Part shown: piece by piece, positions 16,244 to 24,588 of the stretch
Position numbering within the stretch: position 1 is the first letter of the stretch
Layout: every line of letters begins with the position of its first letter
Assembly: GCA_900317425.1 (NCBI GenBank)
Contig: ONGR01000001.1
Location: 1-64,000 of the forward strand
Reading direction: 5' to 3'
Origin: an uncultured Eubacteriales bacterium
GTDB taxonomy: Bacteria; Bacillota; Clostridia; Oscillospirales; Oscillospiraceae
Length of the DNA stretch: 64,000 nucleotides
The notes under the pieces: generated by a model
The model's input: only the letters and a program-made list of their open reading frames with translations
What the model was told of the DNA's origin: nothing
Databases searched by the model: none
Position numbers and translations under genes: made by a program

Positions 16244-16291
16244 GGGAAGATTTCGTGTCTGCGGGAAAGGAGTGTTCCGCGCTCCGGCGCG

Positions 16292-16688
16292 GGTAACTTT
16301 GCCAATAGCAGCAAAGTTACCAAAGTGCCACCAAACACCTACGGTTTTTGGAATTCCCTTGCGCGCTATGCCCTTGTGCCGTCGGTGATGCCTGCCACAC
16401 GATCACAGGAGTGCGCATGACTTTTGTCTCAACTATGATCCTTTCTGCTCCTCGGTTCGCTATCGCTTCGCTGCGCTCTTCTCCGAACGGTAGAAGTATC
16501 TGCTTCTACATTTTTAAGCAGCGCGGCAGCGGAGCCCAAGAAGCAGAGACGATTCCACATTTCGGGCCCCTTGCTGTTGCTTCGTGACGCGAGGTGAAAA
16601 ACTTCCACAACTGCCACGGTGTGGGACGCGCCGAGTAGTTTCTAAACGGCGTTTTCGGTCACCTTTGCCGCCGTGGGCAAAGGTGACC
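16292..16688 (-). repeat. Family P palindromic repeat, copy 3 (inverted orientation)
   Basis: Outer hairpins are GGTAACTTTGC/GCAAAGTTACC (16292-16321) and GGTCACCTTTGCC/GGCAAAGGTGACC (16657-16688, loop GCCGTG). The middle carries GATGCCTGCCACACGATCAC and GCTATCGCTTCGCTGCGCTC, the reverse complements of the corresponding parts of copies 1 and 4, so this copy is flipped. The inner hairpin at the right end is partly deleted (only AGTTTCTAAACGG remains). Confidence 0.8.
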
Positions 16689-16873
16689 CGCATCCGAAGA
16701 TGCGGAACAATCCTTATCTGAAAAGATGGAATGAGAGCAACCCGCCGCAAGCGGTTTACATAGACGGGGTCGTGACCTACCACATGATATCTTCGCAAAC
16801 ACCCAACCGGGCGCAGCACCGCTCCCGACGCCGGGGAGCACCCATCTATCACGACCATGAAAGGAGAGTATCC

Positions 16874-18088
16874 ATGATCCATTATCCCTATGACATCCAG
16901 CTCTTTGCCGAGAGCAACGTCCAGACCACCGGCGGCCTCACCGCCGAGATGAAGACCTACTACGGCATGGAGCTGCTGGAGAACGCCAAGCCCCAGCTGG
17001 TCCACAACCAGTTCGCCGCCACCAAGCCCCTGCCCGTGGGCGGCGGCAAGACCGTGGAGTGGCGCAAGTTCGGCTCCTTCGACAAGGCCCTGACCCCCCT
17101 CACCGAGGGCGTCACCCCCGACGGCTCCGGCATCTCCGTCAGCTACATCACCAAGGAGCTGGCCCAGTACGGCGACTACACCACCGTGTCCGACCTGCTG
17201 GATCTGACCGCCATCGACGACGTGGTGCTGGAGATCACCGACCGCCACGGCGCCAACATGGGCCTGACCCTGGACACCGTCACCCGCAACGAGATCCAGC
17301 AGGGCAACCAGGTCATCTACGCCCCCGACGGCTCCGGCAATCAGCCCACCAGCCGCTCGGAGCTGACGGCAGACCACAAGATGACCGGCGAGCTGGTGGC
17401 CAAGGCCGCCACCGCCCTGAAGAAGATGAACGCCCCCACCTTCGACGGCCGCTACGTCTGCATCATCCATCCCAGCGTGGCCTTCGACCTGCGCCAGGAC
17501 GAGGGCTGGCTGGCCGCCCATCAGTACGCCGCCGTCCGGGAACTGTTCTCCGGCGAGATCGGTGAGCTCCACGGCGTCCGCTTCGTGGAGACCACCGAGG
17601 CCAAGATCTTCCGCGGCGAGGATCTGGCATCCGACAGCCGCAATCTGGCGGTGAACGGCGCCGTCAATAACAGCGCCGCCGTCCCCTTCGACGGCGGCAC
17701 CGTGGCGGCAAACGCCCTGGCCGGCCGCTACGTGATCGTGGGCAATACCCGCGCCAGGGTGGTCAGCAACACCGCCTCCGCCTTGACCCTGGACCGCAGC
17801 GTCACCGCCGCCGACAACGCGGTGATCTGCCCCGGCGAGGGCGGCAAGGACGGCTGCGCCGTCTATGGCTGTCTGTTTCTGGGCAAGGGCGCCTACGGCA
17901 CGGTGGACCTGAGCGAGGGCACCGAGGTCATCGTCAAGCCCCGGGGCTCCTCCGGCACCGCCGATCCGCTGGATCAGCGCTCCAGCGTGGGCTGGAAGGG
18001 CATCCACGCCGCCGCCATCCTCTATGACGAGTACATCGTCCGCGTGGAGTGCGGCAGCTCCTACTCCGACCAGGATCTGGCCAACTGA
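16874..18088 (+). CDS. N4-gp56 family major capsid protein
   Basis: 404 aa. The blocks MKTYYGMELLENAKPQLVH, KTVEWRKFG, LTPLTEGVTPDG, ITKELAQYGDYTTVSDLLDL and YVCIIHPSVAFDLR, then GELHGVRFVETTEAKIF, are those of the N4-gp56 capsid family. Between about 270 and 345 lies an insertion rich in small strands before the final WKGIHAAAILYDEYIVRVE. The N-terminus reads MIHYPYDIQLFAESN. DIQLFA followed by a polar residue resembles the L27-type site cut by Prp proteases, so maturation to Glu13 is predicted. AAAGGAG lies 7 bases before the ATG. Confidence 0.9.
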   Translation: MIHYPYDIQLFAESNVQTTGGLTAEMKTYYGMELLENAKPQLVHNQFAATKPLPVGGGKTVEWRKFGSFDKALTPLTEGVTPDGSGISVSYITKELAQYGDYTTVSDLLDLTAIDDVVLEITDRHGANMGLTLDTVTRNEIQQGNQVIYAPDGSGNQPTSRSELTADHKMTGELVAKAATALKKMNAPTFDGRYVCIIHPSVAFDLRQDEGWLAAHQYAAVRELFSGEIGELHGVRFVETTEAKIFRGEDLASDSRNLAVNGAVNNSAAVPFDGGTVAANALAGRYVIVGNTRARVVSNTASALTLDRSVTAADNAVICPGEGGKDGCAVYGCLFLGKGAYGTVDLSEGTEVIVKPRGSSGTADPLDQRSSVGWKGIHAAAILYDEYIVRVECGSSYSDQDLAN

Positions 18089-18180
18089 CGGAGGTTGACG
18101 GAGATCTCCCCCGCGGCCGCAAGGCTGCGGGGGAGGGGGATATTTCATATCTCCCGGACGAGGAGAATGTGTCTCCGACG

Positions 18181-18591
18181 GCCTACTTTTGTCATCAGCG
18201 ACAAAAGTAGGCAAAAACGCCGCTTGAAACCCATGGTTTCAAGGCTTCCTTTGCGCGGAGCATATTCTGTGTTTGTTGAGAGCTATTACCGCGCGATGGC
18301 GGCAGAAAGTGCGCTTTTCCTGCAAATATGATCTGTTTCCGTCCTCTTTTTGCTGCCGCACTCCGGCGGAACGGTAGGGACATTTGCTTCTACCGTTTAG
18401 AGCCGAGCGCAGCGTCAGCGATAGCGAAAAGAGAAACAAAGGGGATCATACTTGAAACGAATAGATACGCACTTCTGCGATCGTGAGGTACAGAGTGCCG
18501 ATGACATACAACTACGGCGCGAGAGGGAAATCCAAAAACCGTAGGTTTGGGGCGGCGTTTTGGTTACTTTGCCGCTGTTGGCAAAGTAACC
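18181..18591 (+). repeat. Family P palindromic repeat, copy 4 (capsid-connector junction)
   Basis: Left hairpins GCCTACTTTTGTC/GACAAAAGTAGGC (loop ATCAGC, 18181-18212) and CTTGAAACC/GGTTTCAAG. Right hairpins CCAAAAACC/GGTTTGG and GGTTACTTTGCC/GGCAAAGTAACC (loop GCTGTT, 18562-18591). The central part contains GAGCGCAGCGTCAGCGATAG and GGATCATACTTGAAACGAAT. The 588-base gap between capsid and next gene is essentially this element. Confidence 0.8.
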
Positions 18592-18676
18592 CGCACCGGG
18601 GTGCGGAACATTCCCTCCCGTCAACCCAACGTACTTTACACACAACCAACCACAACACTTGGAAAGGAGCAGCCAC

Positions 18677-18889
18677 ATGAAAAAGAACACGGAAGCGATG
18701 ACCACCGTGGTCATCCCCAGAGGACGCAAAAACCAGGAGAACTTCGTGATCGTGTCGGTCAACGGCAACAGCTGGAAGATCATGCGCGGCGTGGAGGTGG
18801 AGGTGCCCCGGTACGTCTCGGAGGTGCTGGAGAACGCCGAGATGATGGCGGAGACCGCCCGCAGCTACGTGGACCGCATGGCCAACTGA
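18677..18889 (+). CDS. Small phage structural-region protein of unknown function
   Basis: 70 aa. A short polar N-terminus is followed by VVIPRGRKNQENFVIVSVNGNSWKIMRG (in pieces) and a helical tail SEVLENAEMMAETARSYVDR. AAAGGAG lies 8 bases before the ATG at 18677. It has 14 bases to the next gene. Small proteins of this style sit after capsid genes in many podoviruses (head fibre, capsid decoration or adaptor accessory), but I cannot assign a role. Confidence 0.6.
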   Translation: MKKNTEAMTTVVIPRGRKNQENFVIVSVNGNSWKIMRGVEVEVPRYVSEVLENAEMMAETARSYVDRMAN

Positions 18890-18903
18890 AGGGGGGCGGA
18901 CCC

Positions 18904-19278
18904 ATGTCGAACCTGACCGCGGCGCAGGTGCTCCACCAGGTGGACACCCTGCTGCCCAACCAGTACGGCGACGACCAGAAGCGCCGCTGGCTCACCCAGG
19001 CGGAGGGCTTCGTGATCCGGGAGATCCTCCACGGCTGCGCCGGCACCGAGGACGTCCCCGTGCCCGATATGCTGGGCGGCGGCGACACCATGCTGGTGCC
19101 GGCGCCCTATGACGAGCTGTACCGCCACTACGTGGAGAGCCAGATCCACTATGCCAACGGCGAGATGGACCGCTGCAACAACGCCGCCACGGCGTGGAAC
19201 AACGGCCTGCTGACCTATCGGGACTTCTACTTCCGCACCCACCGCCCAATCGGTGTAAAGGCATTGCGCCTTACGTAA
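18904..19278 (+). CDS. Head-tail adaptor, P22 gp4-like
   Basis: 124 aa. It starts TAAQVLHQVDTLLPNQY and has PAPYDELYRHYVESQIHYANGE in pieces (about 80-101), then a NAATAWNNGLLTYRDFYFRTH segment. The YDELYxHYxxxQIxxxNGExxxxNN pattern is that of gp4/gp6-type connector proteins, which bind under the portal ring. GGGGGGCGG precedes the ATG. It fits between the capsid gene and the nozzle gene, as in podovirus maps. Confidence 0.7.
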   Translation: MSNLTAAQVLHQVDTLLPNQYGDDQKRRWLTQAEGFVIREILHGCAGTEDVPVPDMLGGGDTMLVPAPYDELYRHYVESQIHYANGEMDRCNNAATAWNNGLLTYRDFYFRTHRPIGVKALRLT

Positions 19279-19294
19279 GAAAGGGGGACGACGG

Positions 19295-21007
19295 ATGTAT
19301 TTTCCCAGACTGACGGTGCCGGCCCAGCGCCGGACCACCGTCTCCGCCTTCGGCGGACTGGACCGTCGCAGCGGCGCGGCCGTGGGCACCCTCGAGCGCA
19401 TGGAGAACCTGTGCGCCGACGGCTGGCCCGCCCTGACCACCCGGCCCCGCCGCGGCGTGCTCACCACGCTGACCCATCCCAACGGCCTCACCGCCAAGGA
19501 CGCCCCCGTCTGGGTGGACGGCGGCACGCTGACCGTCAACGGCCACGCCACCGGGTTGGAGCTGACTGACGGGCCCAAGCAGCTCGTCAGCATGGGGGCC
19601 TATCTGCTGATCTGGCCCGACAAGATGTATATCGACACCGCCAAGCTCACGGATTTCGGCCCCCTGGAGCGCACCGTCACCGTGGAGGGGGCCAGCTGGA
19701 CCCCCTGCAAGGCCGACGGTGGGGCGTTGAACTATACCGGCGGCGACACCGCCCCGGCCGAGCCGGAGGAGGGGGCCTTCTGGCTGGATACCGGCAGCGG
19801 CACCGCCACGCTGCGCCAGTACGCGGACGGCGGCTGGCTGACGGTGGACCAGGCCTGCACCGCCCTCCGCGCCCCCGGCATCGGCGTGGGCTTCGAGACC
19901 GGGGACGCCGTGGAGATCAAGGACTGTGAAGGGGAAGCACTGAACGGCACCTTCGTCCTGCGGGCCGTGGAGGAGGACGTGATCGTCATCACCGCCCTCG
20001 CCACGGCGGGGAGCCAGACGGCACCCCTGACCGTCAGCCGCACCGTGCCGGACATGGACTACGTGATCGAGTGCGGCAACCGGCTGTGGGGCTGCAAATA
20101 CGGTCTGGTGGACGGCAAGAGCGTCAACGAGATCTACGCCAGCAAGCTGGGGGATTTCAAGAACTGGCACTGCTTCGCCGGTCTCTCCACCGACAGCTAC
20201 GCCGCCAGCCGGGGCAGCGACGGCGCCTTTACCGGCGCGGCGGCCTATCTGGGCAGCCCCCTGTTCTTCAAGGAGCACTGCATCGAGCGGGTGTACCCCT
20301 CCGCCTCCGGCGCCCACCAGGTGGTGACCCTCCAGTGCGACGGGGTGAAGAAGGGCAGCGGCGCCAGCCTGCAGGTGGTGGACGGCACCCTCTATTACCA
20401 CGGCGTCCACGGCTTCTGCGCCTTCACCGGCAGCCTGCCGGTGCTGGTCTCCGCCCCGCTGGGGGAGGAGGCATATCACGGCGCCGTGGCCGGCTCGGTG
20501 AACGGACAGTACTACGTCTCCGCCGCCGACAGCGCCGACCGCCGCCACCTGCTGGTCTATGACGTCCGCCGCCGCCTCTGGCACCGGCAGGACGACACGG
20601 AGGCCCTGGCCTTTGCCGCCTGCGACGGCGAGCTCTACTGCCTCGCCTCGGACGGGCGGCTCATGGCCCTCCACGGCGCCGCCGGCACGCCGGAGAGGGG
20701 GCCGCTGCGCTTCGCGGCGGAGACCGGGGAGCTGGGCCTGCGGGACGCCCGCAGCAGCTATCTCCAGCGGCTCACCGTCCACGCCGCCCTGTCGCCCGGC
20801 GCCGCCATGACCGCCTTCGTCAGCTATGACGGCGGCCTCACCTGGCAGGCCCAGGGCACCATCACGGGCACCGGCGCCACGGACCGCGCCCTGCTTCACG
20901 TGCGGCCCCACCGCTGCGAGAGCCTGCGCCTGAAGCTTTCCGGCACAGGCGATGTAAAGGTATACAGCCTGTCGGCAGTTTATGAGAAGGGAAGTGACGG
21001 CCCGTGA
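19295..21007 (+). CDS. Tail nozzle/DNA stabilisation protein, P22 gp10 or T7 gp12-like
   Basis: 570 aa. The N-terminal RRTTVSAFGGLDRRSGAAVG..MENLCADGWPALTTRPRR is the typical opening of podovirus nozzle proteins. It is followed by repeated beta strands of a propeller, including VIECGNRLWGCKYGLVDGK, NEIYASKLGDFKNWHCFAG and SPLFFKEHCIERVYPS. Later segments GSVNGQYYVSAAD and LLVYDVRRRLWHRQDD continue the propeller. Such proteins close the short tail after packaging. Start by AAAGGGGG 7-8 bases upstream. Stop overlaps the next start (TGATG). Confidence 0.7.
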   Translation: MYFPRLTVPAQRRTTVSAFGGLDRRSGAAVGTLERMENLCADGWPALTTRPRRGVLTTLTHPNGLTAKDAPVWVDGGTLTVNGHATGLELTDGPKQLVSMGAYLLIWPDKMYIDTAKLTDFGPLERTVTVEGASWTPCKADGGALNYTGGDTAPAEPEEGAFWLDTGSGTATLRQYADGGWLTVDQACTALRAPGIGVGFETGDAVEIKDCEGEALNGTFVLRAVEEDVIVITALATAGSQTAPLTVSRTVPDMDYVIECGNRLWGCKYGLVDGKSVNEIYASKLGDFKNWHCFAGLSTDSYAASRGSDGAFTGAAAYLGSPLFFKEHCIERVYPSASGAHQVVTLQCDGVKKGSGASLQVVDGTLYYHGVHGFCAFTGSLPVLVSAPLGEEAYHGAVAGSVNGQYYVSAADSADRRHLLVYDVRRRLWHRQDDTEALAFAACDGELYCLASDGRLMALHGAAGTPERGPLRFAAETGELGLRDARSSYLQRLTVHAALSPGAAMTAFVSYDGGLTWQAQGTITGTGATDRALLHVRPHRCESLRLKLSGTGDVKVYSLSAVYEKGSDGP

Positions 21008-21738
21008 TGAATCTCATGATGCCGCCGGCCCCCGCGGGGGATCTGGCGGAGCAGGTGAGGGGCCAGTACGCCTATCTCTTCCAGCTGGCCCAGCAGCTGA
21101 ATCTGGCCCTGGAGGGGACGGAGCAGGCGGCCGCCGCCGCGCGAAAGTCGGAGCGGAAGGAGACCGCCGCGGAGATGGCAGAGGGCTACGAGCGGCTCAA
21201 GAGCCTCATCGTCAAGACGGCGGACACCGTCAGCGCCCGGATGGACAAGCTCCGGACGGAGCTCTCCGGCGAGTACATGGCCATCAGCGACTTCGGCACC
21301 TACGTGGAGCGGCTCAACGCCATCCTGGAGGCCGATCCCACCGCCCTGACCCAGTACTATCAGTACTTCTCGGAGCTCCGGGCGGACGTGGACGCCGTGT
21401 CCGCCGATTTCACCGCCTGGCGCACCGCCACCGAGGGCACCATCCGCACCGGCATCGTGGACTACAAGGACGGTGTGCCGGTGTACGGCCTGGCGGTGGG
21501 CCAGAAGCTGGAGACCTCCGTCGACACCGCCACCGGCGACACGGTGATCGAGAAGAAGAACTTCCGGGCCATCTACGCCGCCAACCGCCTCTCCTTCTGG
21601 GAGGACGGGGTGGAGGTGGCCTACGTCAGCAACAATCAGCTCTACATCACCAACGTGGTGGCCCTGGCCACGCTGACGGTGGGCCGGTGGAGCGTGTCGG
21701 GCACCAACGGCCTGGCATTTCAGTGGATCGGAGGGTGA
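21007..21738 (+). CDS. Phage tail-associated helical protein
   Basis: 243 aa from the ATG at 21007, which overlaps the nozzle stop; a GTG three bases earlier is possible. It is largely alpha-helical (LAEQVRGQYAYLFQLAQQLN, YERLKSLIVKTADTVSARMD), with a C-terminal domain NFRAIYAANRLSFWEDGVEVAYVSNNQLYITN. That last block is common in proteins that cap or link tail fibres and baseplates of Firmicutes phages. Probably links the nozzle to the following fibre protein. Confidence 0.55.
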   Translation: MNLMMPPAPAGDLAEQVRGQYAYLFQLAQQLNLALEGTEQAAAAARKSERKETAAEMAEGYERLKSLIVKTADTVSARMDKLRTELSGEYMAISDFGTYVERLNAILEADPTALTQYYQYFSELRADVDAVSADFTAWRTATEGTIRTGIVDYKDGVPVYGLAVGQKLETSVDTATGDTVIEKKNFRAIYAANRLSFWEDGVEVAYVSNNQLYITNVVALATLTVGRWSVSGTNGLAFQWIGG

Positions 21739-21740
21739 GT

Positions 21741-24392
21741 ATGGCAGCATCGGGAACCATCCAACTGTCGGTGACCTCGGCGGGCAGCGCCGTCACCGGC
21801 TGGATCGAGTGGACGGAGTCGGAGGTCAACGCCGCCGCCAACACCAGCAAGGTGACGGCGAGACTGATCTACCGCAACGCCGGCGCCTACGCCACCTATT
21901 CCGACCAGTCCACCTTCTATCTGACGGTGAACGGCAGCACCGTCCACAAAGCCGACGGCGCCGCGCTGGCTGCGGGGTCCGCCGTCACCGTGCTGACCCA
22001 TACCGTCACCGTGGCCCACGACGCCGACGGCACCAGGAGCGTCACCGTCTCCGGCGGCGGCGCCCTGACGGGCACGGTGGGCCTTCAGGCCTCCTCCGGC
22101 TCCGGCACGGCGGCCCTCACCGCCATCCCCCGGGCCTCGGTGCCCACGGTGTCCCAGAGCGCCATCGACATGGGCCAGACGGTCCGCGTCAAGACCAACG
22201 CCAAAAACGGCAATTTCTATCACCGCATCTGGTACACCTTCGGCGGCTCGGAGGGCTACGGCGGCGACTTCGACAGCACCACACTCTATAACTGGTCGGA
22301 TCTGACGCCCCGGCTGGAGCTGGCCGGACGGATCCCCAACGCCGCCTCCGGCACCTGCACGGTGTATCTGCGGACCTTCACCGACCGGACCATGACCACC
22401 CGGGTGGGGGAGGACCAGACCGTGAGCTTCACCCTCCGGGTCCCCGGCTCGGTGAAACCGGCGGCGGCGCTGACGGTGGAGCTGGTCCACGACGCCGCCG
22501 TGCCCGCCGGATGGGACGCGGCGGTACAGGGCCACACCCGCCTCCGCTATACCATCACCGGCGACACCGCCGCCGACTGCGGCGCGTCGGTGGCCGCCTA
22601 TCGGCTGGAGGCCCCCGGCGAGGTCCTGACGGCTCAGACCGGCACCACGAAGCCCCTGACCGCCGCCGGGGAGGTGACGGTCCGGGGTATGGTGCGGGAC
22701 AGCCGGGGCCACTGGTCCGACGCCGCCGCGGAGACCGTGACGGTTTACGACTACGCCACCCCCGCCATCACCGCCAGCCATGCCCGCCGCTGCACCGCCG
22801 ACGGCACCGCCGCCCACGACGGGGCGTATTTGACCGTTCTGTGCGGCGGCACCTGCTCCGACGTGGGGGGCCGCAACAGCGTGACGGCGCGGCTCCGCTG
22901 GCGGCGGAACGGGGGGAGCTGGGGCGGCTACGTGACCCTCCCCAACGGCACGGAGACGGTGGTGGACGCCGGGCTGCTGGCCGACGCCTCCTACGAGGCG
23001 GAGCTGAGCCTCACCGACGCGCTGGGCACCGGCCGCACCGTGGTCTATCCCATCCCCACGGCGGCGGTGGCCTTCCACCTCAAGAGCGGAGGCCGGGCCG
23101 CGGCCTTCGGCAAATACGCCGAACACGAGAACACGCTGGAGCTGGCGGCGGACTGGGATCTGCGCTACAAGGGGAAGGTGCTGGCGGACTACCTCTACCC
23201 GGTGGGGAGCCTCTATCTCTCCGCCGACGGCTCCGACCCGGCCGTCCTCTTCGGCGGCACGTGGACGGCGGCGGCACAGAACGTGCGGCTGCTGCTGGGC
23301 GAGGAGGGGAAGATCAACCGCGCCGCCGTGTGGGATTACCAGAAGCGCAACAACCTGCGCCTGGACGGCATCGTGGGGGCGGAGACCTGGGGCAGTCTGC
23401 TCAGCCCTATCGTGGCCACCCCCGGCGATCCCGTCCCCAGCAGACAGGCGATGAGCGGCGTGTCCGACGACACCGCCCGCCGTCTCAGCGAGCTGGAGCG
23501 GGGCTATACCCCCTCCCAGGCGGTGACGGCGGCCCGGGCGGAGTATGACCGCCTCTATGCCGCCCGGCCCGGGGAGTATCAGTCCTCCTTCGCCGACCAG
23601 CTGGCGGAGCTCTACGGCCAGATCACCGGCCGGGACCCCTTCGCCTACGATCCCACCCGTGACGTGACGTATCAGCGCTACGCCGCCGACTATCAGCGCC
23701 GGGGCAAGGTGGCCATGGAGGACACTTTGGGCCGGGCCGCGTCCCTCACCGGCGGCTACGACTCCAGCTATGCCCAGGGGGCGGGCCAGCAGGCCTACGC
23801 CCGCCAGCTGGAGGAGCTGACGGGCCTCATCCCCAGGCTGGAGGAGAACGCCCGCCGCCGCTACGACGGGGAGGGGGCGGAGCTGCTGAAGCGGTATCAG
23901 CTGCTGCAGCAGCAGGAGGACGCCGCCTACGGCCGCTGGAACGATCAGGTGACCCGCTGGCGCCAGACGCTGGAGATCGCCCGGAAGGCGGCGGAGAGCG
24001 CCGAGAGCGCCGACCGGGCGGCCTATCAGAACGCCCTGAAGCACTACACGGACAAGGCCAAGGCGGAGCAGCGTGCCGCGGAGGCGGAGGCGAAGCTGGC
24101 CGCGTCCCAGAGCCGGGCCTCCTCCGGCGGCAGCGGCCGCAGCAGCGGCGGCGGCAGCAAGAGCAGCAGCGGCAAGAGCAGCAGCGGCAAGAGCAGCAGC
24201 GGCAAGAGCAGCCAGGCCCTCAGCTCCACGGCGGCGGAGTCCCTGGAGCGGGTGGCGGGCAGCTATCTCTCCGCCGGCAACGGCGCCGCCGCCGGCGCGC
24301 TGGTGGCCCAGTACTTCAGCCGCATGACCCCGGCCCAGAGGCGGAAGTTCGAGACCCTCTTCGGCCGCTACGGCAGGAACATGACGAAGTAA
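21741..24392 (+). CDS. Composite tail-fibre / peptidoglycan-binding / coiled protein
   Basis: 883 aa from the ATG at 21741 (GGAGGGTGAG upstream). Residues 1-480 are serial beta-sandwich repeats like DUF859 siphovirus/fibre proteins. Residues about 485-510 contain LYPVGSLYLSADGSDPAVLF, the YPVGS fibre motif. Residues about 526-555 read NRAAVWDYQKRNNLRLDGIVG, a peptidoglycan-binding repeat missing its beginning. Residues about 575-770 are a Tyr/Gln-rich helical domain (AMEDTLGRAASLTGGYDSSYA). A Ser/Gly/Lys repeat, GKSSSGKSSSGKSS (about 805-825), precedes the end. It looks like a fusion of genes that are separate in other phages. Confidence 0.6.
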   Translation: MAASGTIQLSVTSAGSAVTGWIEWTESEVNAAANTSKVTARLIYRNAGAYATYSDQSTFYLTVNGSTVHKADGAALAAGSAVTVLTHTVTVAHDADGTRSVTVSGGGALTGTVGLQASSGSGTAALTAIPRASVPTVSQSAIDMGQTVRVKTNAKNGNFYHRIWYTFGGSEGYGGDFDSTTLYNWSDLTPRLELAGRIPNAASGTCTVYLRTFTDRTMTTRVGEDQTVSFTLRVPGSVKPAAALTVELVHDAAVPAGWDAAVQGHTRLRYTITGDTAADCGASVAAYRLEAPGEVLTAQTGTTKPLTAAGEVTVRGMVRDSRGHWSDAAAETVTVYDYATPAITASHARRCTADGTAAHDGAYLTVLCGGTCSDVGGRNSVTARLRWRRNGGSWGGYVTLPNGTETVVDAGLLADASYEAELSLTDALGTGRTVVYPIPTAAVAFHLKSGGRAAAFGKYAEHENTLELAADWDLRYKGKVLADYLYPVGSLYLSADGSDPAVLFGGTWTAAAQNVRLLLGEEGKINRAAVWDYQKRNNLRLDGIVGAETWGSLLSPIVATPGDPVPSRQAMSGVSDDTARRLSELERGYTPSQAVTAARAEYDRLYAARPGEYQSSFADQLAELYGQITGRDPFAYDPTRDVTYQRYAADYQRRGKVAMEDTLGRAASLTGGYDSSYAQGAGQQAYARQLEELTGLIPRLEENARRRYDGEGAELLKRYQLLQQQEDAAYGRWNDQVTRWRQTLEIARKAAESAESADRAAYQNALKHYTDKAKAEQRAAEAEAKLAASQSRASSGGSGRSSGGGSKSSSGKSSSGKSSSGKSSQALSSTAAESLERVAGSYLSAGNGAAAGALVAQYFSRMTPAQRRKFETLFGRYGRNMTK

Positions 24393-24418
24393 GGGATCGG
24401 GAAGCGGACCTTGGGAAG

Positions 24419-24452
24419 AGACTCCCCCTCCCGGCGAGGGAGGGGGAGTCTT
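24419..24452 (+). terminator. Terminator of the particle cassette
   Basis: GACTCCCCCTCCC and GGGAGGGGGAGTC form a 13-bp stem with loop GGCGA, followed by TTT. It is 27 bases after the stop of the composite tail gene and is the only strong terminator in the cassette apart from the P repeats. Confidence 0.75.
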
Positions 24453-24539
24453 TCGGGAAGTTGTTCCGCGCTCCGGGGCGCCCCCATCGAGGGTGCGGAA
24501 CGACTCCCGGAAAGACACCCGCCGCCGGCCTTCCGGACA

Positions 24540-24576
24540 ACAAAAAAACCGCCGCCCTTTCGGACGGCAGTTTGGA
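24540..24576 (-). terminator. Terminator of degV
   Basis: On the minus strand CTGCCGTCC-gaa-GGGCGGCGG (imperfect) is followed by TTTTTTT. It lies 12 bases after the degV stop. The remaining bases between the two terminators contain GTTCCGC../GCGGAAC arms that resemble an eroded end of a family P copy. Confidence 0.65.
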
Positions 24577-24588
24577 GATTCACTTGTC

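Noticed and set aside
11940..18680. Open frames inside the long spacers of the phage cassette (e.g. 12338-12712, 15146-15567)
   Set aside because: They lie in family P/REP repeats, change frame between copies and lack start signals; the conserved feature is hairpin pairing, not codons.
24120..24225. Tandem DNA repeat with regulatory meaning
   Set aside because: It encodes the in-frame GKSSS low-complexity linker of the tail protein.
5854..24392. One single prophage running from the tyrosine integrase to the tail genes
   Set aside because: ssrA, cyclophilin, smpB and a NUDIX gene lie between them, and the integrase points to ssrA with its element on the other side.
21720..24518. 932-codon minus-strand frame opposite the composite tail gene
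   Set aside because: Same mirror effect; it crosses the cassette terminator and has no start signal. The plus-strand protein has recognisable domains.
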